Positions 9,406-18,905 of a DNA stretch of 36,869 bases are shown one piece after another. The stretch is from contig NMRA01000692.1 in the NCBI GenBank assembly GCA_002633005.1, positions 100,108 to 136,976 on the forward strand. Reading direction: 5' to 3'. Source of the stretch: Phoronis australis. Lineage: Eukaryota; Phoronida; Phoronidae. Within the stretch, counting starts at the first letter, position 1; each line of letters starts with the position of its first letter. Under the pieces are notes generated by a model. That model worked only from the letters and a program-made list of their open reading frames with translations, ran no database searches and was not told the DNA's origin. A program made the translations under genes and the position numbers.

Positions 9406-9963
9406 TCAGTGTATTCCGGTTCGAACTGGTAGCCTGTGAAACCTAACGATCCGACCCGTGAAGTCTTTGTCGGATGAGCTCTTGACTAAGTCGGGATCAG
9501 TGGCGCCAGTCGAGTTGCCATGTATTCTGCGTTCTGTTTCAAAATGAATTATTCTCATCTTAACCAATGCTTATATAAAAGTGAAACAAAGCCTGTCTCA
9601 TTAGATACAATTTGTAATGCCTTTGCAGTTTTCGTGAGTGCAAATGTTGAGAAGCCAGCAATAAATAAACCACTGCGTTACGGGCTTTTGATGCTGACAA
9701 TGAATAAAGGTAATTGACCGCATGCTAATTCAGTGTTTGTTGACAGAAAGCTCCTGTGAAACAATTACTCGATTTTATATGCTATGGTCACATGTTAGGG
9801 AAATCTTTATTTAGAAATACAAATACATTATTCAAATCATTATTAATGTACAACCTTTGCCCTGACGGTCTGTGGAAGGGGAACCCCGACAAGTAAGTAA
9901 GTAGATTTTCAGTTTCGTGGCTAATTTACGTAGATAATTACGTGCACATTATTTCTTTGGCTC

Positions 9964-9971
9964 ACTATTAT
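9964..9971 (+). repeat. Left 8-bp target-site duplication of hAT MITE
   Basis: ACTATTAT, identical to 10118-10125; 8 bp is the hAT duplication length. Confidence 0.9.
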
Positions 9972-10117
9972 CAGTGTTGTAGTGGGGCGTAGGCGCAGCC
10001 AACCACCTTTTGGCATTTGAACTTAGCGCCTACGCACCGAAAGTTTCGTTCAGTGCTCAAGGTGATACGGTGGGCTTTCGGCGCCTACTTACCTCTACTT
10101 TTACCACTGCAGCACTG
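9972..10117. mobile_element. 146-bp hAT MITE nested in the Kolobok-like element
   Basis: Starts CAGTGTTGTAGTGG and ends, on the opposite strand, CAGTGCTGCAGTGG (12 of 14 identical). It is flanked by identical 8-bp ACTATTAT. CAGTG-type ends and 8-bp duplications identify hAT-superfamily elements. The interior is non-coding and has further inverted similarity around GTAGGCGC / GCGCCTAC. Its placement inside 8938-10788 makes it the younger insertion. Confidence 0.92.
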
Positions 10118-10125
10118 ACTATTAT
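10118..10125 (+). repeat. Right 8-bp target-site duplication of hAT MITE
   Basis: ACTATTAT, identical to 9964-9971. Confidence 0.9.
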
Positions 10126-10201
10126 AGTCTTTTCGTGACTGGAGGTTTAGTTTACGACTCAAGCTGGTTTATGTTCGTGCCAGTCCCGGCGGCCGCGATG
10201 G

Positions 10202-10296
10202 GCCTGATTGGGTTCCAAGCCACTGGCCAGGATAACGAGTCAATCTGGTGCGCCGCTACGTGCCTGATCGGATTCCAAGCCACTGGCCGGTATAAC
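10202..10296. repeat. 60-bp-period duplication inside the Kolobok-like element
   Basis: A 35-bp block (GCCTGATTGGGTTCCAAGCC...GATAAC) at 10202-10236 recurs at 10262-10296 with four substitutions. The 25 bp between the copies is not obviously repeated. Confidence 0.8.
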
Positions 10297-10770
10297 CACC
10301 GTTTTGTGTGTTTCGAACTCAAAAAGTCTAAACAACACAGATCTAGGTTCTCTTGTCTGTATTTCACGGAAGAATACTTCGAATTTATCTCCGAACAGAC
10401 CCCAAACTCCTGTTACGGACCTTGGTAAATTAGCCTGCCGAACTTTGTAGGCTACGGTGTGTCCAAACACCAATAAATCCGTAACAGCGAAGTAAAACAA
10501 CACATTTTTATAAGAACTAGGTGTATTTTTAAGGGTTTTACATCGAAGTATGGTGATTTATTGGTGTTAAACGATGAATGCAAGCGATAAGCCGACACCA
10601 GTAACCCGTGTTGTGAACTGCTGAACAGACTGCGTGTGAAACCAGTGACGTCATTGGATAATTTCAACACTTCCGTCTGCCGTCAGGTGTCAGGTTTACG
10701 CAACCGTACGTGCCGTTATGGAGTAGAACTACTGGATCTAAATTGATACAAAATAGGTTGTTTTTTTTGG

Positions 10771-10788
10771 GTGGCATTCTCCTTTAAA
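10771..10788 (-). repeat. Right 18-bp terminal inverted repeat of Kolobok-like element
   Basis: GTGGCATTCTCCTTTAAA, exact inverse of 8938-8955. Confidence 0.85.
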
Positions 10789-11339
10789 GACATTGTTAAA
10801 TGCGGGACTGGTGTAATTGTCCCCTGTATGAGTGACTGAATTGTGAACAGTGTCACCCAAATATATCCATTGCTAGTTAGCATTAATGGAAGAATGTAAA
10901 GATCCTGTGGCTGACACTGTTTAGTTCAGGAAGTTAGATCCAAACTCTATACTAACTAGTAGACAACTCAACATCTGAGAGGAAGGTCGTACGTAAGCAA
11001 ATTGATGTTTGTTCCTATGCCTACTCGTTTATATACTGATTGCCAGATACATTTTTCAAATTAAACATTGACCAGAGCAAAAGCAGTTTCAAAGTTACTT
11101 GGGGTTTGTTTATTAACTAATTTGAAAAATTGACTGTGCCCTTTAAATATGAAATCACAGGCTCCAAAAACTTTTCAGTGGGGTGATGCACTACAATTCT
11201 TTTGATTGAAGGTGGCTTTAACAAATAGCTCCTGTTCTGGCTTTGTGAGGTAAAGACAAGAGCAACATGAAGCATTGAAATTAGTCCTCAACAGCACTGC
11301 AAATGTTTGTTTTTATAGTACCATAAAATTGGCCATTAG
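10789..11339. other. Unassigned intergenic DNA
   Basis: No coding or repeat feature recognised by eye. Confidence 0.4.
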
Positions 11340-11344
11340 ATGCT

Positions 11345-11680
11345 ACAGAATATACAATATATATACTACACACATATATATAAGCCAAACTTGTCCAAAA
11401 TTGGGAAGGTGGTGCGGTCTCTTAACACAACTACTAGTATAAATTTGCCAAATTTCAAGAAAATAAGCCAAGGAATTTCAAAGAGGCTAGTGTATAAAAT
11501 AAAATTGACACCAGGGGGCACATCTACATAATTCCAATTGGTCTGAATCTCATCATCTGTTGCCATCTCCATGGCAGCACATTTACAAAATTTCACAAAT
11601 ATCCTTTTAAGGATGAAGGAGATATAGTCGCGAACACAAAGACACTAGGAGGCACCAGGGTATTCAAGCCCATCTGGAAA
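11345..11680 (-). repeat. Modular dispersed repeat, copy 1 (minus orientation, about 2 modules)
   Basis: Read on the minus strand it shows the module order seen in the other copies: TATCTCC, then TGTGAAATTTTG, then GTGCCCCCTGGTGTCAATTTT, then a second GAAATTTGGC. It lacks the palindromic head. Assigned to the family on these shared blocks; divergence is high. Confidence 0.6.
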
Positions 11681-12952
11681 TCAAATGTTGACTACTACAG
11701 CTTTTTATTAGGAACACAATTGCCAATTTTCAAAATAATCCTTTGGCAGTTTCTGACATAGATAGGGGAACAACAAGGTGTGATTAAAATTGTTAAAATG
11801 GCCACCGTTTCTTCCATCAAATGTTGCACGTCTTTTCTCATGTGCAGCAATTCTCTTCTTACACCAATTCTTTTCTCATGATAAAAAGTATAGTTTAGAT
11901 TTGATGCTTGCTTTGCACCAAGCACGTCTTCCACATGAGTGTCAGTAGACCTGTTGGTGTAAAAACTTTGATTATTTAATGAAAAAAGTACTGGCTTTTT
12001 AAGACCTAATGTTGCAGGCCATGAGAAAAGAGCTGCAGCTGGCAAGAAGAGAATTCCAATAATCAGGAATTGAAAGATCACTATGATGGTGGTCTTAATA
12101 ATAACGCGTCAGTATCATGTCAATCTGTGTATTTAAGTCTGTTGACTGTATGATGGTTATCTGCTAAAACAGAAAGACTCATGAATCCGTTAATCCTATG
12201 TACTGTCACTAAAATAAAATTGCTCAAATCTGTACTATAGAGGTAACAATGGAATGCACCATAGTCTACAAACATTATAGTAACTAGACCAGAAGAATTT
12301 TACAATGTCGCAGCAGCGATTGGAGCCAACACAAGAGGTAATTCAAGGATATGCTTTGTATTCGGCCATTTGTTTCTGGGTAAGCTGGCCTTGACAAGCA
12401 CAACGACTGAAACAAATATTTTGTTTTCTCAATGTCCACATCTGGCGAGCTTGTAATGACAAAAGATATTCTTTTCTCTGTCATGTCTAAAACATGTCGG
12501 CCAAGTACTGGGTTCATCTCCAACATTTAGTCATGTTTACATGGTGCTGGAATTGTCCTGGTGGAGGTACAATAACTTAATATTAACATTAAATCATAAG
12601 TTTTTTGTCGTACATGTACATCTCTAGTATGAACGTGCATAATTGCACAAGAAATCTTGTGGTTCTGTCGTTCACCTGGCGTAGAAATGCGTTTGAATAG
12701 ACACTGTGTTTTAATTTCAATGCTGTGTTCTGGTGTTCCGTCTTCCATCTAGAATTTCGGGCAGCAGGAATCTTTCGCTCGACATATTGTTTTATGTTTC
12801 TGCAGACCTGTTATCACCTGCATTACCAGCCGTAGTTGAGAGCTGGTCAGACTCAAAAGCTTGATAGTAATAGTTGGAGTTGCCCTAAATTCACCACCTC
12901 TTTATAGTAATAGTGGGAGTTGCCCAGCTTAGCACCTATTTGTTATGCGCCC
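11681..12952. other. Unassigned region with three minus-strand open frames
   Basis: Minus-strand open frames 11695-12081 (128 codons), 12284-12526 and 12527-12748 lie end to end, but I do not recognise any product. They could be remnants of a transposon gene or chance frames. Near 12860-12950 a block containing TAGTAATAG(T/G)(T/G)GGAGTTGCCC occurs twice, about 48 bp apart. Confidence 0.35.
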
Positions 12953-13110
12953 ACATATTTATATGTGGACGTATTATGCCGTTATCTCCGTCCGTCCGTC
13001 CTGCGTCCGCTGCTCTATCTCCAAAACCGATTGACATATGTTCATGAAATTTTACAGGTGTTCCTTTCATGAATGGGACGGCATGAGCGAACATTCTACC
13101 TTGCCAAAAT
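12953..13110 (+). repeat. Modular dispersed repeat, copy 2 (head and first module only)
   Basis: Begins with the palindromic head CGCCCACATAT/ATATGTGG and ATTATGCCG, then a CCGTCCGTCC tract. It continues CTATCTCCAAAACC, TGTTCATGAAATTTTACAGG and TTTCATGAATGGGACGGCATGAGC. Similarity to the copies at 20725 and 30462 ends by about 13110, so this copy is truncated. Confidence 0.8.
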
Positions 13111-13680
13111 GGGAAAGTTGCATATGTGCTGTGAGCCTGTGGGAACTGTGCTTGTGGTTAATGGGAGATCACACAACCGCTGTTGTAACTACTATATCCA
13201 TAATGATAATAATCAAACATAATGCCCTCACCTGGTATGCCTACACCTCATCGGTCATCACAACCTCCGTTGTCAGTTTCAACTCCTCTTGGGTTTTCCT
13301 GCAATGTCACATCGGGGGAGCTGGTGTCCATCAAATCAAAAGCTTGTTCGCTATAAGTTTCATTGAAGGAACATTAAAAAGGCGAAATCTTTTTTGTTCT
13401 GGAAATATGGTCGACAGGAAGTACCACGGTGCGTCAAACTTTGCTTGCCCTGTGCACTGGAATATATTAAAGTTTTACTAAAATATAAATCCTTCAAATG
13501 AATCAAGAACAAATTTCAATTACTACTCATCACTAACTTGCATTATGACAAACACATGTGTTTTTCATTACATTATTTCTACTGACCTTGTCTTTAATAA
13601 TTTTTTGCTCGTTTAATTACATTTAACGTGGATAAAGTTTCATCCATATATCTTGGATCCTCATGGATGCCATAGATTGC
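13111..13680. other. Unassigned region upstream of the 50-bp array
   Basis: A plus-strand open frame of 147 codons (13038-13481) overlaps the repeat copy and has no family features. I regard it as chance. Nothing else recognised. Confidence 0.4.
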
Positions 13681-13975
13681 GTGTCACACTGTCCTGCCAT
13701 ATTGTGCGGATTCTTGAATATCATAGTAGCGTTTGTCACACTGTCCTGGCATATTGTGCTTACACATGAATATCGTAGTGTGTGTCACACTGTCCTCCAT
13801 ATTGTGCAGATTCTTGAATATCATAGTAGCGTTTGTCACACTGTCCTGGCATATTGTGCTTACACATGAATATCGTAGTGTGTGTCACACTGTCCTCCAT
13901 ATTGTGCGGATTCTTGAATATCATAGTAGCGTTTGTCACACTGTCCTGGCATATTGTGCATATATATGTATATGC
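13681..13975 (+). repeat. 50-bp tandem repeat with 100-bp dimeric period, about 6 monomers
   Basis: The motif GTCACACTGTCCT recurs at 13684, 13735, 13784, 13835, 13884 and 13935. Spacing alternates 51 and 49 bp, giving a 100-bp dimer. The A monomers contain GGATTCTTGAATATCATAGT and the B monomers CTTACACATGAATATCGTAGT. Successive dimers are nearly identical, so expansion was recent. Because 50 is not a multiple of 3, frames shift and coding is unlikely. Confidence 0.93.
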
Positions 13976-14060
13976 CCTAGTGTGTGCTGAATATTGCCTT
14001 TATCTTTCATGAAAGGCACATATTGTTTAAACTGCTTCTTAATTTCAACAAAGTTAAAGA

Positions 14061-17000
14061 ATCAGTGTCTTTCTCAACCTGCCCTTGATACCTATGAAAG
14101 TGTTCAAGGTGTTTTGCTACTGTGTGAGCACTTATGTCATCTGTTTTTTTGTATTACAAAGGTATGTAGAAAAGGTATCAAAAAGATAAAAAATCACTTT
14201 CAATCAGTTTGACCTAGATGCCTATGAAACCGCTCAGGGTGTTTCATGACTTTATAAGCTCTAGTCATTTGTTCTTCTGGATTACAAACTAAGCAGGTAC
14301 AACAATTATCTGGATACGACAAAAACTAAAAGCTCACCCTAGGTGTTTCATAACTATAAAGACCAAAACTCGCCAGGGTGTTTCATGACTTTGTAAGCTC
14401 TAGTCATACGTTTTTCTGGATTACACACTAAGCAGGTACAACAATTATCTGGATACAACAAAAAATATGAGCTCGCCCTAGGTGTTTTATGACTATAAAG
14501 TCCAAAACTCACTAATGCGCTATAAAAACTTTTATTGTAGAACTTCTTCAGTTTACAGAATCCTACGAAACCGGAAGCTGAACTGAACCAAAGTGAAGCG
14601 ATGCATAACGATTGACTGTAAAGGATAAAACAATACTATGAATATATTGTGTACAGCTATACAAAAAGGACCATTTCATGATATTTCTCAAAGGTTAGAA
14701 AACCCATAGAAGGAGAAAAATATCTGACTTGATTGAAAATAGACTTTACAAAGCAAAATAACTATCTCTAAACTTAGTCACTTCCTATGTAAATTTCAAG
14801 GTCAATTTACTGGAAAAACTTCAAGTCTCGAAAAAAGCCCAAATGTATCTTTCAAGGAGAATTTACACTCTAGTGTCCTCTTTTGATGTTTTAACAGAAT
14901 TCTCCACGAAAGCTCAGATGTTTCTTCTGAGGAGAATTCATCCTCTTGTTTCCTCTTTTGATGTTTCTAACAGACTTCTCCACGAATTTAGCTCAGATGT
15001 ATGTTTTAAGAAGAATATACCCTGTTTTGTCCTCTTTTGATGTTTTTATCAGACTTTTCTACAAAAGCTGAGATATATCTTTTGATGAGAATTGATCAAC
15101 TTTTGTCTTCTTTTGATGCTTTTCAGCAGTTCTCTTTCGAAGTTACGTAAAAAGCGGATGAATTTTCTTTTTCTTTTTCATTTTGTGCGTGCATTGGTTG
15201 ATGTACAAAACCACTGCAGTATCGATTGTGAATAATTTTATGATACACTTCAGAGACAATGGCTTATTCAGAAAGTTTCTACCCTAGCGCTTGCCACTTG
15301 GCCCTCAAAATATCGATCTTGCCCCTTGATTAGTTTAATTAAATAAAACATAAAGCGAAATATGGTCCATTAATGAAAAATTGTTAACGCCATCACCAAG
15401 TTGCTTAAAAATTCGTGTTGGGAAATCTTTTCACCTTGTTAACATCTTTTTCATGTTTCACATATGAAAGACATTTTTTGATTTAAAAAATCAGTGTCTT
15501 TCTCAACCTGCCCTTGATGCCTTTGAAAGCGTTCAAGGTGTTTTGTTACTTTGTGAGCACTCATGTCATCTTTTTTTCTGTATTACAAAGGTATGTAGAA
15601 TAGGTATCAAAAAAGATAAGAAATCACTTTCAATCTCAGTTTGCCCTAGATGCCTACGAAATCGCTCAGGGTGTTTCATGACTTTGTAAGCTCTAGTCAT
15701 TCGTTTTTCTGGATTACACACTAAGCAGGTACATCAATTATCTGGATACAACAAAAGATATGAGCTCGCCCTAGGTGTTTTATGACTATAAAGACCAAAA
15801 CTCGCTAATACGCTATAAAAACTTTTATTGTAGAACTTCTTCAGTGTACAGAATCCTACGAAACCGGAAGCTGAACTGAACCAAAGTGAAGCGATGCATA
15901 ACGATTGACTGTAAAGGATAAAACAATACTATAAATATATTGTGTACAATTATACAAAAAGGACCAATTCATGATATTGCACAAAGGTCAACTAACAGGT
16001 TAGAAAACCCATAGAAGGAGAAATATCTGACTTGATTGAAAATAGACTTTACAAAGCAAAATAACTAACTTGAAACTCAGTCACTTCCTTTGTAAATTTC
16101 AAGGTCAAACTACTGGAAAAACTTCAAGTCTCCAAAAAAGCCCAAATGCATCTTTTGAGGAGAATTTACCCTCTTTTGTCGTCTATTGATGTTTTTAACA
16201 GACTTCTCCACGAAAGCTCAGATGTTTCTTCTGAGGAGAATTCATCCTCTTGTTTCCTCTTTTGATGTTTTTAACAAAGTTCTCCACGAATTTAGTTCAG
16301 ATGTATCTTTCGAGGAGAGTATACCCTGTTTTGTCCTCTTTTGATGTTTTTATCAGACTTCTCTACAAAAGCTGAGATATATCTTTTGATGAGAATTGAT
16401 CAACTTTTGTCTTCTTTTGATGCTTTTCAGCAGTTCTCTTTTGAAGTTATGTAAAAAGCGGATGAATTTTCTTTTTCTTTCTGTGCGTGTATTGGTTGAT
16501 GTACAAAACCACTGTAGTATCGATTGTGAATAATTTTATGATACAATTCAGAGACAATGGCTAATTCAGAAAGTTTCTACCCTAGCGCTTGCCACTTGGC
16601 CCTCAAAATATCGATCTTGCCCCTTGATTTGTTTAATTAAATAAAACATAAACCGAAATATGGTCCAATAATGAAAAATTGTTAACGCAATCACCAATTT
16701 GCTTAAAAATTCATGTTGGGAAATCTTTTCACCTTGTTAACATCTTTTTCATGTTTCACACATGAAAGACATTTTTTGATTTAAAAAATCAGTGTCTTTC
16801 TCAACCTGCCCTTGATGCCTATGAAAGCGTTCAAGGTGTTTTGTTACTTTGTGAGCACTCATGTAATCTTTTTTTCTGTATTACAAAGGTATGTAGAAAA
16901 GATATCAAAAAAGATAAGAAATCACTTTCAATGTCAGTTTGCCCTAGATGCCTATGAAATCGCTCAGGGTGTTTCATGACTTTGTAAGCTCTAGTCATTC

Positions 17001-18370
17001 GTTTTTCTGGATTACACACTAAGCAGGTACATCAATTATCTGGATACAACAAAAAATATGAGCTCGCCCTAGGTGTTTTATGACTATAAAGACCAAAACT
17101 CGCTAATGCGCTATAAAAACTTTTATTGTAGAACTTCTTCAGTATACAGAATCCTACGAAACCGGAAGCTGAACTGAACCAAAGTGAAGTGATGCATAAC
17201 GATTGACTGTAAAGGATAAAACAATACTATAAATATATTGTGTACAATTATACAAAAAGGACCAATTCATGATATTGCACAAAGGTCAACTAACAGGTTA
17301 GAAAACCCATAGAAGGAGAAAAATATCTGACTTGATTGAAAATAGACTTTACAAAGCAAAATAACTAACTTGAAACTCAGTCACTTCCTTTGTAAATTTC
17401 AAGGTCAAACTACTGGGAAAACTCAAAAAAGCCCAAATGTATCTTTCGAGGAGAATTTACCCTCTTTTGTCCTCTATTGATGTTTTTAGAAGACTTCTCC
17501 TCGAAAGCTTAGATGTTTCTTCTTAGGATAATTCATCCTCTTGTTTCCTTTTTTGATGTTTTTAACAGACTTCTCCACGAATTTAGCTCAGATGTATCTT
17601 TCGAGGAGAGTATACCCTGTTTTGTCCTCTTTTGATGTTTTTATCAGACTTCTCTACAAAAGCTGAGATATATCTTTTGATGAGAATTGATCAACTTTTG
17701 TCTTCTTTTGATGCTTTTCAGCAGTTCTCTTTTGAAGTTACGTAAAAAGCGGATGAATTTTCTTTTTCTTTCTGTGCGTGTATTGGTTGATGTACAAAAC
17801 CACTGTGTATCGATTGTGAATAATTTTATGATACATTTCAGAGACAATGGCCTATTCAGAAAGTGTTTCTACCCTAGCACTTGCCACTTGGCCCTCAAAA
17901 TTTCGATCTTGCCCCTTGATTTGTTTGATTAAATAAAACAGAAAGCAAAATATGGTCCAATAATGAAAAATTGTTAACGCCATCACCAATTTGCATAAAA
18001 ATTCATTTTGGGAAATCTTTTCACCTTGTTAACATCTTTTTCATGTTTCACATATGAAAGACATTTTTTGATTTAAAAAATCAGTGTCTTTCTCAACCTG
18101 CCCTTGATGCCTTTGAAAGCGTTCAAGGTGTTTTGTTACTTTGTGAGCACTCATGTCATCTTTTTTTCTGAATTACAAAGGCATGTAGAAAAGGTATAAA
18201 AAAAATGAAGAGTCACTTTCAATTTCAATTTTCCGTAGATTCCTATGAAACCATTCAAGGTTTTTCATTCCTGTGTGAGCACTCATGTCAATCCATATTT
18301 CTGAACTGCAAAGGAATGTGCAAAAATTATATGGATGAGATAAAAATATTTTAGCAGAATTCTCCATGAA
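14061..18370 (+). repeat. 1.3-kb tandem array, three full units plus a partial fourth
   Basis: The marker CAGTGTCTTTCTCAACCTG occurs at 14063, 15492, 16790 and 18082, giving periods of 1429, 1298 and 1292 bp. The first unit is longer because it holds an extra internal duplication (about 138 bp near 14220-14510, with the block containing CTAAGCAGGTACA present twice). Units are about 90-95 percent alike by eye. The last unit decays after about 18200. No open frame is shared coherently among units, so the array is non-coding. It ends about 460 bp before the GTSE1-like start codon. Confidence 0.93.
14840..15140 (+). repeat. Nested short tandem modules inside unit 1 of the 1.3-kb array
   Basis: Four modules of roughly 70-85 bp, each built as GAGGAGAAT(T)..CTC(T)TGTCCTCTTTTGATGTTTTTA followed by CAGACTTCTCCACGAA and AGCTCAGATGT. 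The same four-module block recurs at about 16145-16445 and 17435-17735 in units 2 and 3. Confidence 0.85.
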
Positions 18371-18374
18371 AGGT

Positions 18375-18772
18375 GAAACATATAAAAAAGAGACTCATGA
18401 TGTTTGCCTTTTCGTTTTCAACCTGCAAAAAAACAAATCTTTATTAGTCCAATGCAAGTAGTTTTGTTAGAGAGATGGTAACCCCTTCCCAGTTTGGATA
18501 GGTTTGACATATTTGCCATCTAATGGCCATTTTTATAACACTAAAGATTTTGTGGAAGGGCAGTGTTTGGTGTGCTGTGAAACATATAAAAAAGAGACTT
18601 ATGATGTTTGCCTTTTCGTTTTCAACCTGCAAAAAACAAATCTTTATTAGTCCAATGCAAGTAAGTTTTGTTAGAGAGATGGTAACCCCTTCCCAGTTTG
18701 GATAGGTTTGACATATTTGCCATCTAATGGCCATCTAAAGATTTTGTGGAAGGGCAGTGTTTGGTGTGCTGT
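18375..18772 (+). repeat. 204-bp tandem duplication just upstream of the GTSE1-like gene
   Basis: Copy 1 is 18375-18578 and copy 2 is 18579-18772. Each runs from GAAACATATAAAAAAGAGAC to GGCAGTGTTTGGTGTGCTGT. Copy 2 lacks about 12 bp (TTTTTATAACACT region). The high identity shows a recent event. The duplicate ends 60 bp before the ATG at 18833, so it lies in the promoter or in the intron before the first coding exon. Confidence 0.93.
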
Positions 18773-18832
18773 CACATACGTGGCATTTCAGTGATCCGTG
18801 TTGCTCTGGTTGTGCATTATTTTGTAGCGGAT

Positions 18833-18905
18833 ATGGAGAAAAGTCTGAGTAAGGAGAAGAGCGACTGTGATAGGAACCACTTGGTGGAGCTGTTGGAGCA
18901 AGATG
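18833..18905 (+). CDS. GTSE1: GTSE1-like coding exon 1
   Basis: ATG at 18833; encodes MEKSLSKEKSDCDRNHLVEL and four further residues, ending in phase 1 at ATG|GTAATA. This acidic/basic leader is not conserved enough to prove the start. Confidence 0.65.

Larger units (their letters stand above)
8938..10788 (+). mobile_element. Kolobok-like TTAA DNA transposon copy encoding a THAP domain
   Basis: A 1.85-kb segment with a perfect 18-bp terminal inverted repeat (TTTAAAGGAGAATGCCAC at 8938-8955 and 10771-10788). The outermost part contains TTAA at both ends, so the element proper may run AGGAGAATGCCAC to GTGGCATTCTCCT with TTAA as target duplication. TTAA targets together with a THAP domain are features of the Kolobok superfamily. 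On its right end the repeat continues CCCAAAAAAA, resembling TTAA MITEs of fish. The interior holds a frameshifted THAP gene (9106 onward), a 60-bp internal duplication and a nested hAT MITE. No catalytic transposase domain is recognised, so it is probably a defective copy. Confidence 0.72.

Noticed and set aside
11695-12748. Three consecutive minus-strand frames as one gene
   Set aside because: No recognisable domain, no consistent splice junctions and interrupted frames; left as unassigned.
13038-13481. 147-codon plus-strand open frame
   Set aside because: It starts inside the modular repeat copy 2, shows no domain, and similar frames do not exist in the other copies.
14843-15040. Open frames within the 1.3-kb array (also 16831-17019 and 17687-17932)
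   Set aside because: They fall in different strands and frames in different units and are broken in sister units, so the array is treated as non-coding.
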